Shown here: positions 1 through 5,460 of the stretch, piece by piece
Numbering within the stretch: position 1 is the first letter of the stretch
Layout: each line of letters starts with the position of its first letter
Source of the DNA: Spirochaetota bacterium
Lineage (GTDB): Bacteria > Spirochaetota > Spirochaetia > Treponematales > UBA12059
Direction of reading: 5' to 3'
Assembly (NCBI GenBank): GCA_029565815.1
Contig: JAKQNL010000185.1
Location: forward strand, 1 to 5,660
DNA: 5,660 nt
Translations under genes and position numbers: made by a program
The notes under the pieces: generated by a model
What the model saw: the letters and a program-made list of their open reading frames with translations, nothing else
What the model was told of the DNA's origin: nothing
Database searches by the model: none

Positions 1-1080
1 ATAGAAATGTGCTCGCGCGAGCGCATGCTGGAACTGGAACCAAAACTGAACTCCGATACGGTAGGCGGTTTGTGGGTTCCTGGCGGCGGCATTGTGGAAC
101 CATACCGTTTTGTGTTTTCGCTCATGGAAAGCGCGAGTAAAAACGGTGTTAGAGTATTAACCAATTTTGAACTGAGCGCTGCGGCAAGAACCGGCGAAGC
201 GTGGGGCCTTCGGGCAAAAGACGGCCGGGCGCTGTCGGCTCGTTATGTGGTCAATGCTGCAGGGCTGTATGCGGACCATGTGTCGGCGCTGTTTGGAGCA
301 GAGAAATTTTCCATTAAGCCGCGTAAGGGCGAGTATTACCTACTGGATCGCCTGACCAAGGCCCGACCGGACCGGGTGGTGTTTCCCGTGCCCACAAGCG
401 TGTCCAAGGGCATGCTCATTATACCGACCGTAGAGGGCACCGTGCTCATCGGCCCTACGGCGGACTCGGTAGAGCACAAGGATGACCTCGGCACCACGCG
501 GGATAACCTGGAGCGCATCCTGTCCAGCGCTCGATCCATGATTCCGTTAATATCCGAAAGCGATGTTATTACCAGCTTTTCGGGCCTTAGGCCGGCCATG
601 GGTGAAGATTTCTTCATTGCAATGAGCGCTATCGTGCCGGCTTTCGTTCAAGTTGCAGGGATTCAGTCTCCGGGCCTTACGGCTAGCCCGGCTATAGGCG
701 AATATGTAAAAGACCTGCTAAAAAAAGCCGGCCTTGTCTTGCGTGAGAAGAGCGATTACGACCCGTTTGTGGGCAAGCGACCGCACGTGAAAGATTTGTC
801 TCCCTTTGAGGTTGACAAGCTGTGGGCAGACGATCCGTCGTACGCGAACATGGTGTGCAGGTGCGAGAAAGTATCCGAGGCGGAGATTGTGCAGGCGGTG
901 CGCTCGGGCCACACCACGCTGGACGGGGTGAAATATTTTACCCGCGCGCAGATGGGTCGCTGTCAGGGCGGTTTTTGCACCTACAAGATCATCAAGATCA
1001 TCATGCGCGAAACCGGCATGAGTTATGATCAGGTAACGAAGAACGGCGGCCAAAGCCGCATGCTCAAGGACGCGCTATGA
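1..1080 (+). CDS. GlpA/LhgO-type FAD-dependent oxidoreductase with BFD-like [2Fe-2S] C-terminus (5' partial; probable glycerol-3-phosphate dehydrogenase)
   Basis: The frame is open from base 1 and ends at TGA 1078-1080, so the gene starts upstream. About 359 residues are present. The N-terminal part with the FAD-binding GxGxxG motif, roughly 120-140 residues in this family, is missing. Seen: DAO-type FAD-dependent oxidoreductase segments such as LWVPGGGIVEPYRF near the start, YVVNAAGLYADHV, KPRKGEYYLLDR, GTVLIGPTAD, SGLRPAMGEDFF and GIQSPGLTASPAIGEYV. They are followed by a C-terminal BFD-like domain with CRC (codons 856-864) and GRCQGGFC (Cys codons 961 and 976), four cysteines that suit a [2Fe-2S] cluster. 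Known: this architecture belongs to the GlpA-like glycerol-3-phosphate dehydrogenases and the related L-2-hydroxyglutarate oxidase group, which oxidise a secondary alcohol with FAD. It overlaps the next oxidoreductase gene by 4 nt, which supports a shared complex. Substrate assignment is inferred from family and context. A related 2-hydroxy-acid dehydrogenase is the main alternative. Confidence 0.88.
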   Translation: MEMCSRERMLELEPKLNSDTVGGLWVPGGGIVEPYRFVFSLMESASKNGVRVLTNFELSAAARTGEAWGLRAKDGRALSARYVVNAAGLYADHVSALFGAEKFSIKPRKGEYYLLDRLTKARPDRVVFPVPTSVSKGMLIIPTVEGTVLIGPTADSVEHKDDLGTTRDNLERILSSARSMIPLISESDVITSFSGLRPAMGEDFFIAMSAIVPAFVQVAGIQSPGLTASPAIGEYVKDLLKKAGLVLREKSDYDPFVGKRPHVKDLSPFEVDKLWADDPSYANMVCRCEKVSEAEIVQAVRSGHTTLDGVKYFTRAQMGRCQGGFCTYKIIKIIMRETGMSYDQVTKNGGQSRMLKDAL

Positions 1081-2333
1081 AGGAGCTTGCATTCGACGCT
1101 GTGGTCATAGGCGGCGGGGCTGCTGGCATGGCCGCAGCACGGGAACTGGACGCAGCTGGTTTGTCCTGCGCGGTGGTGGAACGGGAAGAAAGCCTTGGCG
1201 GCATACTGCTGCAGTGCGTGCACAACGGCTTTGGGCTTATCGAATTCAACGAGGAGCTATCCGGGCCGGAGTTTGCCGAGCGCGTGGAAGAGTCGCTGTC
1301 CGGAACCAAGCTTGCAGTTTTTACCGGAACTACGGTTATGGAACTGGATGCGCATACCGAAACAAAAAGCCTGTTCTGTTACTCGGCTCGTTTTGGCGTG
1401 CTTCGCCTGAACGCCCGGGCCGTAGTGTTAGCCATGGGCTGCCGCGAGCGTAACCGTGGGAATATACGCATACCCGGCGACAGGCCAGCAGGTGTGTATA
1501 CAGCGGGCCTTGCGCAGCGCCTAGTCAATGTGGAAGGTTACATACCCGGCAAGGATACGGTCATCATAGGTTCCGGTGATATTGGTTTAATCATGGCGCG
1601 CCGCATGAGCTGGGTTGGCTGTAAGGTTCACGCGGTGGTAGAGATTCTTCCCTATCCGTCCGGGCTAACTCGAAATGTGGTCCAGTGCCTGCACGACTTT
1701 AACATTCCGCTGTATCTGTCGCACCTGACAACGCGCATCATCGGCAAAGAACGGGTAGAGGGCGTGGAAATTACACCGATAGAAAATGGCGCCCTTGTGC
1801 ACGAGAAAGCATTTACCATAGCCTGCGATACGGTGCTATTGTCGGTTGGTTTAGTGCCGGAAAACGAACTGTCCAAAAGCGCTGGCGTGGAGATCAATCC
1901 TATGACCGGAGGAGCTCAGGTGGATTCCATGCTCATGACCACTGTGCCGGGTTTATTCGCCTGCGGCAACGTATTACATGTGCACGATCTGGTTGACTAC
2001 GTGGTCGAGGAAGCGCGGCGTGCCGGTCGCAATGCGGCACTGTGGCTTAAGGGCGCACGTCCTGGTTCGGAGGTACGCGTAAAAGCCGGACCGAATGTGC
2101 GCTATGTAGCGCCTGGCCGTGTTCGCATCGATGCCGACAACAAGCTGTATTTTAGGCCCCTGGTGGTAAAGAATGACGCGCTTTTAGAAGTGCGCCTGGA
2201 CAACCGGGTGATCATGAGTGTAAAGAAAAACCATATCCAGCCGTCAGAAATGCAGAGCATTGTGCTTGGACCCAAGGAACTGCTTGCCGCGCAGGGCATG
2301 CCGGATTCCGTTTTGGAAATTTCTTTACGCTAA
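1077..2333 (+). CDS. FAD/NAD(P)-dependent oxidoreductase (pyridine nucleotide-disulfide reductase fold), partner of the GlpA-like dehydrogenase
   Basis: This is a complete 418-aa protein. The start is ATG 1077, inside the ATGA overlap with the previous stop. An AAGGA at 1066-1070, 6 nt upstream, supports this start. Seen: an N-terminal FAD-binding Rossmann motif VVIGGGAAGMAAA (residues 9-21) ending in E35; GCRERNRGNIRIPGDRPAG, typical of this family, around residues 121-139; a second dinucleotide-binding motif GSGDIG at 165-170, suiting NAD(P)H; and a C-terminal FAD-contacting segment PGLFACGNVLHVHDLVD, where the usual GD is GN (residues 297-298). No redox-active CxxxxC disulfide is seen in the usual N-terminal position. 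The last ~85 residues form an extra C-terminal domain found in this subfamily. Known: proteins of this type commonly sit between a GlpA-like dehydrogenase and a DUF1667 protein. Inferred: it carries electrons between the dehydrogenase and NAD(P) or another carrier. Direction and acceptor cannot be read from sequence. Confidence 0.9.
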   Translation: MKELAFDAVVIGGGAAGMAAARELDAAGLSCAVVEREESLGGILLQCVHNGFGLIEFNEELSGPEFAERVEESLSGTKLAVFTGTTVMELDAHTETKSLFCYSARFGVLRLNARAVVLAMGCRERNRGNIRIPGDRPAGVYTAGLAQRLVNVEGYIPGKDTVIIGSGDIGLIMARRMSWVGCKVHAVVEILPYPSGLTRNVVQCLHDFNIPLYLSHLTTRIIGKERVEGVEITPIENGALVHEKAFTIACDTVLLSVGLVPENELSKSAGVEINPMTGGAQVDSMLMTTVPGLFACGNVLHVHDLVDYVVEEARRAGRNAALWLKGARPGSEVRVKAGPNVRYVAPGRVRIDADNKLYFRPLVVKNDALLEVRLDNRVIMSVKKNHIQPSEMQSIVLGPKELLAAQGMPDSVLEISLR

Positions 2334-2338
2334 GGAGG
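2332..2338 (+). promoter_or_regulatory. Strong Shine-Dalgarno of the DUF1667 gene
   Basis: AAGGAGG overlaps the TAA stop of the upstream oxidoreductase and lies 5 nt before ATG 2344. It fixes the DUF1667 start at 2344, although the same frame stays open upstream to 2260. It also suggests the third gene of the operon is efficiently reinitiated. Confidence 0.85.
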
Positions 2339-2343
2339 ACACG

Positions 2344-2736
2344 ATGAAAACCGAATTGACCTGCATCACCTGTCCCCTTGGTTGCTCGCTCAGCATAGAG
2401 CGCGAAGCGGATGGTTCGCTTACGGTAAGCGGCAATCGCTGTCCGCGCGGCATACGCTACGCAAACGAGGAGCTTCTGTCGCCTAAACGCATGGTAACCG
2501 CAACGGTCCGCGTGCTTTCAGGCTCCGGCGCTGGGCATGACCGCTTAGCATCCGAGCTCATGCATGAGCGCCTGCCGGTCCGGACTAGCGCGGCCTGCCC
2601 CAAAGAGCTGGTGCCGGAACTGCTGCAAGAGTTATATAAACTTACTGTGAATCTGCCGGTGCGCCGAGGCGATGCGCTCTTGTCAAATTGGCGCGGGTTG
2701 GGCATAGACGTGCTGGCTTCGCGCACGCTTGGCTGA
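2344..2736 (+). CDS. DUF1667 domain-containing protein (four-cysteine redox accessory protein)
   Basis: This is a complete 130-aa protein. Its start is set by the AAGGAGG five bases upstream. Seen: an N-terminal CxxCPxGC motif (C7, C10, C14) and a fourth cysteine in NRCPRGIRYANEE (C33), together likely a metal or Fe-S ligand set. Then come SPKRMVTATVRV, LPVRTSAACPKELVPEL and the C-terminal IDVLASRTLG. The order and length match the DUF1667 family. Known: DUF1667 genes are typically found directly after an FAD-dependent oxidoreductase in glycerol-3-phosphate-dehydrogenase-like operons, and their biochemical role is not established. Inferred: an Fe-S electron-transfer subunit of the complex made by the two upstream genes, loosely taking the place of GlpC in the E. 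coli GlpABC system. It has no signal peptide or membrane segment and is probably cytoplasmic or peripheral. An additional cysteine (C85 region, SAACPKE) is present but is not part of the motif. Confidence 0.9.
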   Translation: MKTELTCITCPLGCSLSIEREADGSLTVSGNRCPRGIRYANEELLSPKRMVTATVRVLSGSGAGHDRLASELMHERLPVRTSAACPKELVPELLQELYKLTVNLPVRRGDALLSNWRGLGIDVLASRTLG

Positions 2737-2742
2737 TTTGGC

Positions 2743-2770
2743 GCAACCTCGGCCGCCTATCTTGGTCTAA
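2743..2770 (+). promoter_or_regulatory. Candidate RpoE-class ECF sigma promoter
   Basis: The 72-bp gap between the DUF1667 stop and the next start contains GCAACCT (2743-2749) and GTCTAA (2765-2770), with 15 bp between them. The AAC core in the -35 and GTC(TAA) in the -10 are the hallmarks of promoters read by RpoE-like ECF sigma factors. The encoded sigma factor two frames downstream is of that type. Autoregulation is common in the group, so the call is inferred from motif plus context. The same gap has no good sigma-70 pair and no convincing terminator. Confidence 0.5.
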
Positions 2771-2795
2771 CTAGTGGTCCGGGATTTCCGGCGAT

Positions 2796-2801
2796 AAGGA
2801 G
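2796..2801 (+). promoter_or_regulatory. Shine-Dalgarno of the DUF6249-like gene
   Basis: AAGGAG lies 7 nt before ATG 2809, supporting that start as the first cistron of the sigma-factor operon. Confidence 0.75.
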
Positions 2802-2808
2802 CTCGTCT

Positions 2809-3129
2809 ATGGCATCCCAGGTGATACTTGCGGTCATACCCATTGTCGGCATAGTGATGGGCAGCGTGGTGGTGTTTTTCTACCTTTTGTGGACCCATCG
2901 GGAGCGCATGCTCATGATAGAGCGGGGCCTGTACGAAACCAAACCCTTTGACCTGACTACATTCAGTCTGCTTGCGGGTATTCTTCTTACGGCTGTCGGC
3001 TTTATCCTGAGCCTGGTGTTTGTGCTTATTGCAGGCTTTTCATACACGCTTTTGGGAGGCCTTATTCCTCTGGCTTTGGGTGCCGGCTTTTTGGGCTTTT
3101 TTGGGTTGCGCGCGCGCCGACGGACCTGA
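2809..3129 (+). CDS. DUF6249-like small integral membrane protein, first gene of the ECF sigma operon
   Basis: This 106-aa protein has three predicted membrane segments: about residues 4-25 (VILAVIPIVGIVMGSVVVFF), 46-68 (LLAGILLTAVGFILSLVFVL) and 75-99 (LLGGLIPLALGAGFLGFFGL). It ends in a basic tail, RARRRT. The loop after the first helix holds HRERMLMIERGLYE. This resembles the hReR...IEkG signature I associate with DUF6249 proteins, which are often encoded beside ECF sigma factors. The stop TGA overlaps the sigma-factor ATG by one base (TGATG), so the two are probably translationally coupled. Its function is unknown. From position it may sense or tune envelope stress, or modulate the anti-sigma factor, but nothing in the sequence proves this. 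The family name is from memory of the motif and is moderately sure. Confidence 0.8.
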   Translation: MASQVILAVIPIVGIVMGSVVVFFYLLWTHRERMLMIERGLYETKPFDLTTFSLLAGILLTAVGFILSLVFVLIAGFSYTLLGGLIPLALGAGFLGFFGLRARRRT

Positions 3130-3689
3130 TGAGCGGACACGATCCGGAACCGTCGGATGACGAGCTGGTTTCGCGCGTGCTGGACGGAGACCGGAACGCG
3201 TTTGGCGATCTTGTGCAACGCTATCAGGGGCGCATCCTTAGGCTTGGCTGGGGTTTCTTTCACAACCAGGATGCTGCCCAGGATTTTGCCCAGGATGTGT
3301 TTCTGAAGGCCTACGCAGGTCTTGCTTCTTTTAGAAAGGCATCCAGTTTTTCCACCTGGCTTACGCGAATAGCCTATAACGATGGCATAAACGCACAGCG
3401 CAAATTCGGTCGCTACCAAAGCATGGATAGTGAGCCTGAAGAAAACAGGCTACTGTCGCCAGAGGACGCATTTCTTGTGTCCGAGTCGGTAGCCGAACTG
3501 CGTTCTGCCATGACACGCCTGCCGGAGCACTATGCCGTATGCCTAGACCTGTATTTTCGCGAAGGAATGAAGTACGAGGACATAGGAAAGGTTACCGGAT
3601 TTCCGGTGAATACCATCAAGTCGCACGTATTCCGCGCAAAGCGGGATCTGCGTGTTGCCCTGACAAACGGCGGAAAGGAAGGCTTATGA
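3129..3689 (+). CDS. RNA polymerase ECF sigma factor (sigma-70 family, RpoE-like)
   Basis: This is a complete 186-aa protein, the normal size for ECF sigma factors. Seen: region 2 from DELVSRVLDGDRNAFGDLV (about residues 10-28) through DAAQDFAQDVFLKAYAGL and FSTWLTRIAYN (-10 recognition and DNA melting, to about residue 87). A variable linker follows. Region 4 then starts at LRSAMTRLPEHYAVCLDLYF, with a helix-turn-helix YEDIGKVTGFPVNTIKSHVFRAKRDLR near the C-terminus that reads the -35 element. No sigma region 1 or 3 and no extra C-terminal domain is present, as expected for ECF factors. The start ATG overlaps the upstream stop. No clear SD of its own is visible, consistent with coupled translation. 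The next gene is its likely zinc-binding membrane anti-sigma factor. Inferred role: transcription of an envelope- or redox-stress regulon, including probably its own operon. The regulon and the stimulus are unknown. Confidence 0.95.
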   Translation: MSGHDPEPSDDELVSRVLDGDRNAFGDLVQRYQGRILRLGWGFFHNQDAAQDFAQDVFLKAYAGLASFRKASSFSTWLTRIAYNDGINAQRKFGRYQSMDSEPEENRLLSPEDAFLVSESVAELRSAMTRLPEHYAVCLDLYFREGMKYEDIGKVTGFPVNTIKSHVFRAKRDLRVALTNGGKEGL

Positions 3690-4138
3690 ACTGCGAAAGA
3701 TTTCTTAACTACGTTGATTCCCTGGAGCCTGCCGAAACGTCGATGCCTGCCGCGATGGCCGAGCATGCGGCCGCTTGCCCTTCGTGCGCAGATGCCCTGG
3801 CTACCATGCGCCGTTCCATGGCCTTGTTGCGTACGCCTTCAACGTTTGCGCGTGCGGATATCGTTTCGCGCGTCGGCGCGCTCTTGCCCTTTGTCCAGGC
3901 TCCGCGCAGGACGGTTGCCATGCGCAACTGGGTGCTTGTGGGTTTGCTCATTATGCTCGGAATGGTATTTCTGCCGCTTTTATCCGATTTTGACGCGCTG
4001 ACAGCGGTGTACGGAAGCAGTTTCACCCTGCCCGTCGCGCTGGTACTGGGTCTTGTATTATCCGTGTACGCGGTTGCTTTTGTCTTTAGTAACGCAAGCG
4101 AGCTGGCCAGGCGATTGCGCCCCGGCCACGCCCGCTAG
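3686..4138 (+). CDS. Zinc-finger (ZAS / zf-HC2-like) transmembrane anti-sigma factor
   Basis: This 150-aa protein starts at ATG 3686, which overlaps the sigma stop (ATGA). The purine-rich GGAAAGGAAGG just upstream is its SD. Seen: an N-terminal cytoplasmic domain with C3 and H27-A-A-A-C31-P-S-C34, the HxxxCxxC signature of zinc-binding anti-sigma domains. A linker to about residue 80 follows, then two hydrophobic segments at about 82-99 (VLVGLLIMLGMVFLPLL) and 114-134 (LPVALVLGLVLSVYAVAFVF). It ends in a short basic tail, ARRLRPGHAR. Known: ZAS proteins bind and sequester the cognate ECF sigma factor at the membrane until a signal releases it. Two membrane helices put both termini on the same side, with only a ~14-residue loop outside, so a large periplasmic sensor domain is absent. 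The signal must therefore reach it another way, perhaps through the DUF6249-like partner (inference). Confidence 0.88.
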   Translation: MNCERFLNYVDSLEPAETSMPAAMAEHAAACPSCADALATMRRSMALLRTPSTFARADIVSRVGALLPFVQAPRRTVAMRNWVLVGLLIMLGMVFLPLLSDFDALTAVYGSSFTLPVALVLGLVLSVYAVAFVFSNASELARRLRPGHAR

Positions 4139-4148
4139 TCCCGCTGTA

Positions 4149-5339
4149 TCAGGACCTGGCGCGCAACATGGTTTGAGCCTTTTTGTAAGAAAGGCTTCTC
4201 CATGCCCACTCCAGCGGACCAAAGCGCATACGGCGTAACCACACGCTACTGAACGCAAGATTGAGCGCGTAGACGGCTGCGGTGGTTCCGAGCAGTTTCA
4301 TGGGACCCATGCTGTCGTACAAGCCCAATCCGGAGCCGCAGAATATAATGCAGCACAGAATGGATTGCCCGATGTAATTACTGAGGGCCATTCTGCCAGC
4401 TAGTGCTACGGGCAGTGAAAGTTTTCTAAACCATTGGCTGCGCGTTAAAAGAAACACGCTTGCAGCGTAAAATCCTGTCATGCCCAGATTTGCTAGCGGA
4501 ATCATGAACGCCCCTGCAGGGCTTTCGGAGAGCAAAAATCGAGCTGCGCTAAAAGTAAGGCCTAATGCGCCACAGATAGCGGCAAATCGGCCCAGCCAGG
4601 GAAGGCTATCCAAGCGCTTAAGCCAATCGGCTTTTCCTACATACAAGCCTGCTAGGAACATGGCAAACGCAAGTGGCCCCTGGTAGATAAAAAGTATCGC
4701 AATGCTTTGTGGAAATTCGTACAGCCTAAACGCGACGGTATCCATAAAGCTGCCGGAACCAAAAACAGCTCCAAGAGTTTTCAGGTATTCATGCATGCCT
4801 TCGGCTGTGAACGACTCGATTACGAATTCGCCTAGCACGATAATGGCGCATCCGATGAGCAGAAACACGAAGAACCACAGGGCTATGGTTTTTGGTTTTG
4901 CATTTCTGAACAGCAACAGAAGAAAGCCCAACACTGAATACAAAACAAGGATGTCTCCCTGCCACAAAAGAAGGTGATGGGCCACGCCTATGCATAGGAG
5001 AATCAAAAGCTTACCTAAATAGAAACGTGCAAACGGCCGCTTGGATTGCTCCGCCCGCTTCATCTGGACGGCAAAGCCTAGTCCGAACAAAAACGAAAAC
5101 AGGGTAAACGTTTTTAGGCTGAACACGTATTCCATGATGAAATACGCAAGCTTGTCGACGAAGCGTGCCGAATCTTCCATGCCGCTTATCAACGCTGATC
5201 CGCCAAAACTATAGATGTTCACCGCCAGTATCCCGAACAGGGAAAGCCCCCGCAGAATATCGAGGGCATCTATGCGTTCGCTGGCAGCTACCGGCCCAAG
5301 GGTAGTTTCCCGTAAGCCGCTTATCATACTCGATTCCAT
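4149..5339 (-). CDS. DUF418 domain-containing (YeiB-like) multi-pass membrane protein
   Basis: This is a complete 396-aa protein in the usual size range of the family. The chosen start (complement of 5337-5339) has a GGGAGG at 5344-5349, 4 nt upstream. The frame extends 14 codons further upstream, but without a better SD. Seen: an N-terminal RIDALDILRGLSLFGILAVN segment, the family hallmark; then FTLFSFLFGLGFAVQMKRAE, RFYLGKLLILLCIGVAHHLL, LWQGDILVLYSVLGFLLLLF and several further hydrophobic helices. The C-terminal DUF418 block has GRMALSNYIGQSILCCIIF, YDSMGPMKLL and RRMRFGPLEWAWRSLSY. About eight to ten membrane spans are expected. Known: the family includes E. coli YeiB and is related to acyltransferase-like membrane proteins, but no substrate is established. 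It runs convergent to the anti-sigma gene, with 10 bp between the stops, so it is not in the sigma operon. Its promoter should lie in 5340-5460. Confidence 0.93.
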   Translation of the reverse strand: MESSMISGLRETTLGPVAASERIDALDILRGLSLFGILAVNIYSFGGSALISGMEDSARFVDKLAYFIMEYVFSLKTFTLFSFLFGLGFAVQMKRAEQSKRPFARFYLGKLLILLCIGVAHHLLLWQGDILVLYSVLGFLLLLFRNAKPKTIALWFFVFLLIGCAIIVLGEFVIESFTAEGMHEYLKTLGAVFGSGSFMDTVAFRLYEFPQSIAILFIYQGPLAFAMFLAGLYVGKADWLKRLDSLPWLGRFAAICGALGLTFSAARFLLSESPAGAFMIPLANLGMTGFYAASVFLLTRSQWFRKLSLPVALAGRMALSNYIGQSILCCIIFCGSGLGLYDSMGPMKLLGTTAAVYALNLAFSSVWLRRMRFGPLEWAWRSLSYKKAQTMLRARS

Positions 5340-5406
5340 ATATCCTCCCGCGCATGGTGCGCATGCGAAAGGATGCCGCATGTGTTTGCTTTAGTCGTCC
5401 AAAACG

Positions 5407-5422
5407 ATAGGCTTGTACCTAT
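5407..5422. promoter_or_regulatory. Interrupted palindrome, candidate operator
   Basis: ATAGG-CTTGTA-CCTAT has perfect 5-bp inverted arms around a 6-bp centre. It ends one base before the -35 hexamer of the rightward promoter. Its right half lies in TGTACCTAT, which recurs 27 bp downstream across the -10 region. The placement suits a regulator site, but the arms are short and could be chance. Confidence 0.35.
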
Positions 5423-5423
5423 A

Positions 5424-5452
5424 TTGACGAAAACTAGCTGTGTACCTATTAC
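5424..5452 (+). promoter_or_regulatory. Candidate sigma-70-type promoter reading rightward
   Basis: TTGACG (5424-5429) and TATTAC (5447-5452) are separated by exactly 17 bp. They match 5/6 and 4/6 of the housekeeping hexamers. A start of transcription would fall near 5459-5461, essentially at the ATG at 5461. Confidence 0.4.
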
Positions 5453-5460
5453 TTGCAGGC

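Larger units (their letters stand above)
5340..5460. promoter_or_regulatory. Divergent intergenic regulatory region
   Basis: This short gap lies between the DUF418 start (- strand) and the membrane-protein frame that opens to the right. It carries the DUF418 SD (complement of 5344-5349) and three copies of CGCATG (5351, 5360, 5377). It also holds an interrupted palindrome (5407-5422), a 9-bp direct repeat (5414 and 5441) and a rightward sigma-70-like promoter (5424-5452). I found no convincing leftward sigma-70 promoter for DUF418. Confidence 0.55.

Noticed and set aside
336..617. Antisense open frame within the GlpA-like gene
   Set aside because: It is Ser/Arg-rich with no motif and lies fully inside a strongly supported coding region on the other strand.
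2260..2343. Longer N-terminus for the DUF1667 protein
   Set aside because: The extension lies within the upstream oxidoreductase gene. An ideal AAGGAGG sits 5 nt before ATG 2344, and the family motif begins right after that start.
2880..3419. Open frame of 179 codons on the - strand
   Set aside because: It lies antisense to the well-supported DUF6249-like and sigma-factor genes. Its composition is rich in Lys, Arg and Pro with no domain motifs, and it has no SD. It is a shadow frame.
3539..3685. Longer N-terminus for the anti-sigma factor within the sigma-factor gene
   Set aside because: The zinc-binding domain begins at ATG 3686 with its own SD and the usual ATGA overlap. The extension is an out-of-frame reading of sigma region 4.
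4175..4197. Rho-independent terminator for either convergent gene
   Set aside because: The stem is only 7 bp and AT-leaning. It sits in DUF418 coding sequence and has no T-run after it on either strand.
5340..5381. Longer N-terminus for the DUF418 protein (14 extra codons)
   Set aside because: A GGGAGG precedes the internal ATG at 5339. The extra segment is Cys/Pro/Gly-rich, unlike the family N-terminus.
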